Source: Lunularia cruciata (taxonomy: Eukaryota; Streptophyta; Marchantiopsida; Lunulariales; Lunulariaceae). From it: DNA of 64,000 nucleotides. Positions 58,553 to 64,000 of the stretch are shown here, piece by piece. The notes beneath the pieces are model-generated. The model did no database searches. It was not told the origin of the DNA and worked only from the letters and a program-made list of their open reading frames with translations. Position 1 is the first letter of the stretch, and the number at the start of each line of letters is the position of its first letter. The DNA is taken from contig OX419759.1 in the NCBI GenBank assembly GCA_948567375.1, forward strand, positions 56,014,593 through 56,078,592, read 5' to 3'. A program made the position numbers and the translations under genes.

Positions 58553-58585
58553 CAGCTTTTGTTCTTTAGACGAGATGTCTTTAAA

Positions 58586-58905
58586 TCATAATTTTTGCTG
58601 GTGCCAATCCACCATGACATGGGCACTATACAACCAGGGTCTCCCGATCAAGAGAGGGTAGCCAGTTTTGGTTACTGGTCGTAACACAATGTAATTTAAT
58701 TTGAAGGGCACCCCTCCTATAATCATAGTGATATTTGACAGCATGCCCAAGGGCCGTCTCCTATTTTGATCCGCAAACTTCAATATTCGGGGTGTTGGTT
58801 CAAACATTGTGTACCCCAGTCGATGTGCAGTGTCTTCTGTCATGACATTTACACCCGATCCCAAATCAAGGGTATGGATGTAATCATATAGCCTACTATC
58901 TCCGC
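58586..58905 (-). pseudogene. Family A aspartic protease
   Basis: IHTLDLGSGVNVMTEDTAHR holds the catalytic Asp in a DLGS box near 58.87 kb. GYPLLIGRPWLYSAHVMVD is the second hallmark (LLGRPWL type) near 58.63 kb. Spacing and order are those of Athila/TAT-type retropepsins. It would cut the Gag-Pol polyprotein. It is in the same frame as the RT. Confidence 0.85.
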
Positions 58906-59048
58906 ATCCACCTTGGGAGATCCCAAATCTTCCTGTTCAATACAATAAATTGCGGGCAAGTCTTTCTTTGTCATTGCCCTTACTTTCTTGAGAGCTGAAC
59001 TAAGCTGCTTTTTATAAAGCTTATTGTCCTCCCATTATTTTTTAAATG

Positions 59049-60124
59049 TCACATTCGCGCTTGTAGATGCCATATCTGCCACAATATTGTACCATGGAAC
59101 TCCCCCAATTTCACATGCTTTGCCTTTGGCTTTGGTTCTAAATTGTTTGCCTGTTCAAAGCAAACTTTGGGATGCTTGAGGATGGTAACCGGAGTGCGTA
59201 GGTGCTTGACCCAATGATCATTGGGTTGACAAACTTTGGCTTGGATCAAGTCTTTCACTTCAGACCTGATATCCACCAAAAATACGGGATGTTGTATCTT
59301 TGTATTTTCCTCCACACTCATCTTCCGCGTGCGTAGTATTGCTTCCTTAATTTCTTTCTGCAGGGCTTTTGCTTTGGCTTTTGCTAGGACCTTTTCCTCT
59401 TTGCAGAAAGAACAGCTTTTGGTCGTAGTCTCTCCATTTTACATGAGGAAGAAGACGCAATGCTTGCTTCTTCGGAAGCTTGATTCTTCCTCTCCGAGCA
59501 AGTTTCTACCTTCAAAATTTTGAGGTCCGGCCAATCTCCTTCTGAAGCTGGACTCCCCTCTTGAGGCCTCTCTTCCTCAAGTGTAATACAATTGTCAGTA
59601 GTGTCTCCCTTTGCCTGGAGCGCAGCATGCTCGGCGGGAGTCTGAACATACTTGACAGGGGGCTTCAGATTGGGTGGTTGCGGGCACTGATTTCCTGTGT
59701 GCCCCAATCCTTTACAATTCCCACAAAGGGATACGTACCCAATTTTTCGTCTTGGCTCCGGACAATTTGGAGACCAATGTCCCATCAAGCCACAATTGTA
59801 ACAAGCCCCCGGTGCAACATTTTGAGGTTGATTTTGACCACCCATTGATGGTCTTCGTGGGGGAGCAGTAGTATTATACTTGCATGGTCCAAACTTGAGA
59901 CCTTGACATGATGGGCTTGATGGAGGTTGTATTTCTTGGTTTTGGTATATTGTCTCTTCTTCTTTGCCTTGATCCCATCCAGGGACCCAATCAATTTGTT
60001 GCACTAGAAATGCCGTGCGAGTTAAACACTCCGTATTAGCGTGGCCGGATTTACATGATGCATTGCACCATACATTTGGTTGCCCAAATGACGAGGGTTT
60101 TCTTTGGTCCTTTGCTCCAATCAT
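59049..60124 (-). pseudogene. Family A nucleocapsid region with three zinc knuckles
   Basis: A 246-codon frame (59384-60124) has CNASCKSGHANTEC (CX3CX3HX4C, non-standard), CYNCGLMGHWSPNC and CGNCKGLGHTGNQC (both CX2CX4HX4C). A basic end follows (SAKRKRS). A following frame (59049-59321) continues toward the protease. The first knuckle deviates by one residue on each side, yet both Cys spacing and Gly-His are kept, so it may still bind zinc. The role is RNA packaging. Confidence 0.85.
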
Positions 60125-60430
60125 CTGGATCTTGAAATCCGCAAACTTTTTAATAAGAGTTTCTAACTTCTGATCTGCCTTAGATACATTCTCTACTGGC
60201 GGTGTTACTGGCTTCTTTCCTCCACATCTTTGTATTTTTCTTGTCTTGGGGGTTCTTTGTCGGATTCCAAAGAAGAACTAGAAGATGTGGAGGATTCCTC
60301 CGAAGAAGGAGAATTACTACGTGAAGCTTGTCGTCTTGGCTTTTTGCCCTTCTTGTTACGATTTCTTTGGTTACCGGACGAGTTAAAATGAGCCGCCTCA
60401 TATCGGGCAACTTGTTTGAGGACTTTGTCC

Positions 60431-61122
60431 TATGAGCCGGCCTGTCTCTCACTCAGGATGAACCTCTGATGGCTATTATGGTAGCACACCATGGACTAAG
60501 AAGGCAAGGAACCCCAACTCCATGATACTCCTCCAAGGCTAACACTCCAAGACTCAAGACATTGCTCACTAGAGAACTCAATGAGAGAGAGATAGTTGCA
60601 AATGAAAGGATGATGAGTACCTCCTCACCCCTTGTTTATATACTTGTGAAATAGTTACGTACCAAAGTTACTAATTACTGTAGTATCTCAAGTTACTAGA
60701 CTAAATGTCAAGTAAAGTCAAAAAGTAGAAAGAAATATCCATTCACATGGGCATATTCCCCTAAGCATGTGGTCTTATCTTGACCCAACCACTAAGTCAA
60801 GGATTCCTTCACATGGGCTATCCTTGGACTAAAGAAGAATCCAAAACAAAAAGGCTTGCGGGCCCAAGAGTTCTCAACTCTTTCCTCAAAGCCAAACATC
60901 TAGGAATAATACGAAGTCAACACACTAAAGTCCAAAATGGTGGTGCTCATCTTTTCTACTTCCTCTAAATTAAGGTCTCCTCTATCTTAGCTATGACTAA
61001 ATTTAGCTAACCATGACTAATATAGAACCATCCTTTATCTCTATATAAATAATATCTCTTAAGTACTTGTAATACAAAGCTAAATATCACAATACCACAC
61101 ACATGCACAAATGGGTATTACA
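60431..61122 (-). repeat. Solo family B LTR nested in the family A gag
   Basis: Reverse-complement B LTR (TATGAGCCGG...GGGTATTACA on the plus strand, 692 bp) with A gag on both sides. GTCC precedes and GTCT follows, a 4 bp duplication with one change. It shows that family B was still jumping after this A copy inserted, or that both moved in the same period. Confidence 0.9.
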
Positions 61123-62269
61123 GTCTAGGGAAGTTACATTCCTCTCCCTGGCAAAGATTTGAATCTCCGGTGAAAGCCCACCAAGAAACCAGGTAATGGC
61201 TTGGGCATTGGAATAACCCACCATCCCGGATTGTTTCAGGACTCAGTTCAATAAGGCCATGAACCGCTCAGAGTAATCTCTCAATTTTCCTTCTTTACTT
61301 GATCCAAATCATTAAGTGCCACAAAGACACTTGTATCATAATCCACTTCCCAAACTCGTTCCAGGAAGCCATTTTGTAAGTCTGCCCAGTCTATTGGTGT
61401 GAATCCTTTCTGCATTACATGAGTATACCAGCTTTGAGCCTTCTTTTGGAGCAGACTTGGAAAAATCCGCTATCGATCCGCAGAGTCGTGTTCCTTGTTG
61501 GCAAAGGAAATGACTTCGAATTCCTTGATGAATTTGTCAAGATCTTTATCTTGCTCAGTACCTTTATACTTCTGATAAGCATGTTTGGTTACGGGTAACG
61601 ATGACATCATTTGGTGTGGCAGATTTGGTTGTGGTAAGTTTGAACTTACGGGAACCAGAGAGCTACTTGGTATAGACGCCATGTTGTTTGCCTACGGGTT
61701 CTAATTTGTAAAGTTCAAATTGGGGTCTTCTTTGACAATTTCTCCTTCTCTGGTTATGTCGACTTCAACCCGATCAGAAGTAAGAGGTTCCACAACTTCA
61801 ATCTGGTCTTCAAACCTTCTTCGGGATAACCGAGGAATTGTTCGTACCAGATGCTGACACTCTTCTTCCGTGAGTGTTTGTGCTATCTTTTCTCAAACAA
61901 ACTTCTTAATGAAATCAACTTCCTTTACAGCTTTAGGGGAAGCCGGTGTACTGGATTGTATGTCTGCCCGCTCGAGTCTTTCTTTTTCTTGGAAGATGGG
62001 GATGAAAAGTAGCCTTGCCAACCTCCTTCTCATCTCTTTTGGTCAAGTTAGTGCAAGGCTTCTTGCACTTCGTGAAGGAGTTGAAAGTCCAACTCTTCTT
62101 GTTTGATTTTGTTTGAAGTGGATGGGGCTTTCAAACGCTCATCTTCTTCATGCTGCAATGCTCGTTTTCAAGCTCTCTCTTCCCGTTGTTCTCTCGATGC
62201 AGACATTCATATTGCACAAACACCCAGTTTTGAATTTGGCTTCGTATTCTTCCACTTCTGAGATTTGTA

Positions 62270-62287
62270 TCCTCGACAGCGGCGCCA
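62270..62287 (-). promoter_or_regulatory. Primer binding site of the A element (TGGCGCC type)
   Basis: On the minus strand the LTR end ...GTTGTCACA is followed by TGATTTT and then TGGCGCCGCTGTCGAGG. TGGCGCC is the start of the primer site in many Athila/TAT-type elements. I do not assign the tRNA with certainty. The 7 bp gap to the LTR is longer than usual. Confidence 0.8.
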
Positions 62288-62294
62288 AAAATCA

Positions 62295-64000
62295 TGTGAC
62301 AACCCGGCAAATATCACTTTTGCGGTTATCAGGTAAGTAAAGTTTGTTCCTGCAGAGATACTATCTAGAATTGGTCAAATACAAAGTCAACAGTCACAAT
62401 TGCAATTCTTCTTGATTTCTTCTTTAATCTCTCAGGTAGCAACTACACCCAGAATAGAGTAACAAGCTCATAATCTTGTCAACTTGTTACAAATACACAC
62501 ACATAATCACAACATTGCAAATTCTGTCCAAACAACTCTTGATTGTGATGATTCAGATTCTCCCGAAGACGGCACTTCACTGCAAAGATCAATTGTGCCT
62601 TAGAATTGTGTTTCACCCCTCCATTGAAGGCACAACTTCCTCGATCAAAATTGCTTCACATCAACTTCGTGTTGCATTCACAAATGCAGAATACTACCAA
62701 CACTACAATTCCTCTCAGATCTATCGAGGCATTGCTCCGATGCACTTTAATCAGGATCAAACACACAGAATGAAGATCAAGGCTGCAGATTCCAACATCC
62801 ATAGACACACTGACTTGCTCTTCGGAATTCTCCACACACTCACAAGTACAAACATAAAATTGACAATCAGAATTAAGCTCAAGCAACGAGCATTGAGAAC
62901 AGCACTTCGCTTTATCTATCTTCAGAAATATGAATACTGAACAACATCGTTCTACAATTGCTCCACTTAAATACTGAAGAAAACAGCAGACCTGCCTACC
63001 TAAGCACCGCTTCCTAACATCTCTTCCTACTTGCATCCTAAGTGACAGTCTATCTCTTCATATTTTTCTCTTCCTATCTCAAAATCAACTTTTATCCCGA
63101 TCCGATGTCTACCTCATCATCGGCTTCCAAACTTGATGATCTTCTTACTATTTCTCCTTCTTCGGGTATGGTGAATTCCACCAAGTCCGTCACTACTTCT
63201 ACTACTTCTACACTACAATCTACAATTGAGCTCATGGGTAATCCATCTACATCCTTATCTCTTGACCCACTCTTCTCTAATGTGTCAATCATCAAGTCCG
63301 ATGACACTTGTATTCCTAGTTCTACGACATCCGGTTTGTTTTCCACTGTCACACTATTCCGAATCTTCTCTTATTTTGAATTGACTAAATCTAGTCTAAG
63401 ACTAATATTGTTCTCTACATCAAACATTTTCCTATCTACGTGTTCCCTCAATTGAATCAATAAGGTGTTCATGTCCACATCCTTGGCCTTTCTCTTCCGT
63501 GTTTCCTGCACAAGTAACTTTAACTCATGTAGGCAAGCTTCCTCCAATCTCCCTTCCGCCTCCGTGCTTAAGATTGCTTGTAACTTTCTTGCAACTTCCC
63601 CTACTGACTCCAATGCATATCCTTGAGAGTGCTCTACCTTCAACTCCTCACGATACATCTTCAACTCGTCTTTGTATTCTGCAGTGAGCATTTTCTTCTC
63701 CTCTTCATACTGCATGCTCTGCTGTTATACGCTCATGACAAGTTCTTGCAATCGCTCTTCTTCTTCTTGCATGGCTGCCAACTCTCTCTGCCATGCTTGA
63801 TCTTTTGCTGCTGCACTCTTCTTCAAACTGTCCAACTCTTGCTCCATTACGATGTTCGTTGCATTCAAATGAACATTCTTGATGCACACATCACTCACTT
63901 CTTCCTTCTGCTTGTTGTGCCACATCGCTTGTTCCTTGAATTGTCTGGCTCGCCTTTGCAGTTCCTTTTCTTTTGCTACGCAGCTTTCTTGTATCATGGT
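62295..64000 (-). repeat. Family A 5' LTR, truncated by the window edge
   Basis: TGTGACAACCCGG at 62295 and 1.7 kb matching 51738-53450, with only scattered substitutions and short indels. Its outer end lies outside the window. Confidence 0.88.
63092..63997 (-). pseudogene. LTR-encoded frame in the 5' LTR copy (C-terminal half)
   Basis: Three stretches, 63725-63997, 63371-63715 and 63092-63352, lie in a single frame and match the coiled-coil half of the frame at 52536-53460. Only two stops separate them, near 63722 (TAA) and between 63352 and 63371. Preservation of one frame over 0.9 kb in both LTRs argues that this sequence was coding when the element last replicated. The upstream half is outside the window. 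Confidence 0.75.

Larger units (their letters stand above)
60125..62294 (-). pseudogene. Family A gag and 5' leader, interrupted by a solo B LTR
   Basis: After the primer site comes a leader of about 600 bp. It still reads patches of protein (for example KAPSTSNKIKQEELDFQLL), but is full of stops. Gag proper probably starts at ATG 61682 (MASIPSSSLVPVSS) and is open to 61470, then continues past one stop with SWYTHVMQKGFTPIDWADLQ, a capsid-type segment. The solo B LTR at 60431-61122 interrupts it. Beyond it, Lys/Ser-rich linker sequence leads into the knuckle region (60180-60452). Confidence 0.75.
51738..64000 (-). mobile_element. Family A Ty3/gypsy retrotransposon, minus strand, cut by the window edge
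   Basis: Order on the minus strand: 5' LTR (62295 to beyond 64000), primer site, gag, zinc knuckles, protease, RT, RNase H, integrase, purine tract, 3' LTR (51738-55437). The interior is 6857 bp, or 6165 bp without the nested solo B LTR. The two LTRs differ by only a few per cent by eye over the shared part, and pol has few stops, so insertion is fairly recent. With two 3.7 kb LTRs the whole element would be about 14 kb. The FIDDF catalytic box, TGGCGCC primer site and LDLGS protease box suggest an Athila/TAT-like lineage rather than a chromovirus. Confidence 0.88.

Overview
The window looks like nuclear DNA of a land plant with a large, repeat-rich genome. Nested Ty3/gypsy LTR retrotransposons fill most of it, almost all are decayed, and a single ordinary intron-containing gene sits near the middle. 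A conifer or other gymnosperm (or a fern) is my best guess from this texture; no sequence here fixes the species. I see no rRNA or tRNA gene, no CRISPR array and no bacterial operon.

I use family letters for repeats defined by comparing copies inside the window. Family A has very long LTRs (TGTAGTACCC...GTTGTCACA on its own strand), a TGGCGCC-type primer site and an FIDDF reverse transcriptase. Family B has LTRs of about 690 bp (TGTAACACCC...CCGGCTCACA) and FIDDF or IDEF polymerases. Family C is a gypsy element whose pol ends in a PHD-type zinc finger. Family D is a 660 bp TRIM-like element with 105 bp terminal repeats. Family E has LTRs of 410-450 bp and a TGGTATCAGAGC primer site.

Layout: 1-3516 is the 3' part of a B element broken by an A LTR. 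3517-10900 is a C element split by an insertion of about 3.9 kb, much of it pyrimidine-rich, which itself carries a solo B LTR. 11076-11735 is a D element. 11736-16942 is a second B element with a solo B LTR inside its integrase. 16943-18172 is an E-like integrase remnant plus an E LTR. 18700-19930 is a relic of the protein encoded in the A LTR. 19931-22808 is a minus-strand E element with intact primer site. 22809-30700 is AT-rich, mostly unrecognised DNA with some old duplications and inverted repeats. 31374-33842 is the one convincing host gene (two coding exons, TATA box, AATAAA). 33900-43259 is mostly unrecognised, with an A-like integrase relic and a solo E LTR that has a perfect target duplication. 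43260-46330 is a D element interrupted by a minus-strand A-type LTR. 46331-51728 is the best preserved B element, lacking its 5' LTR. 51738-64000 is a minus-strand A element, nearly complete but cut by the right window edge.

The most notable content is an open reading frame of about 845 codons lying inside the 3.7 kb LTR of the A element. It has a conserved N-terminal region, an acidic linker and coiled coils. Part of it recurs in the truncated second LTR, and a diverged relic lies at 18.8-19.9 kb. Also notable are a C4HC3 PHD finger attached to the integrase end of the C element, and a short segment resembling a group II intron reverse transcriptase embedded in an A-type LTR.
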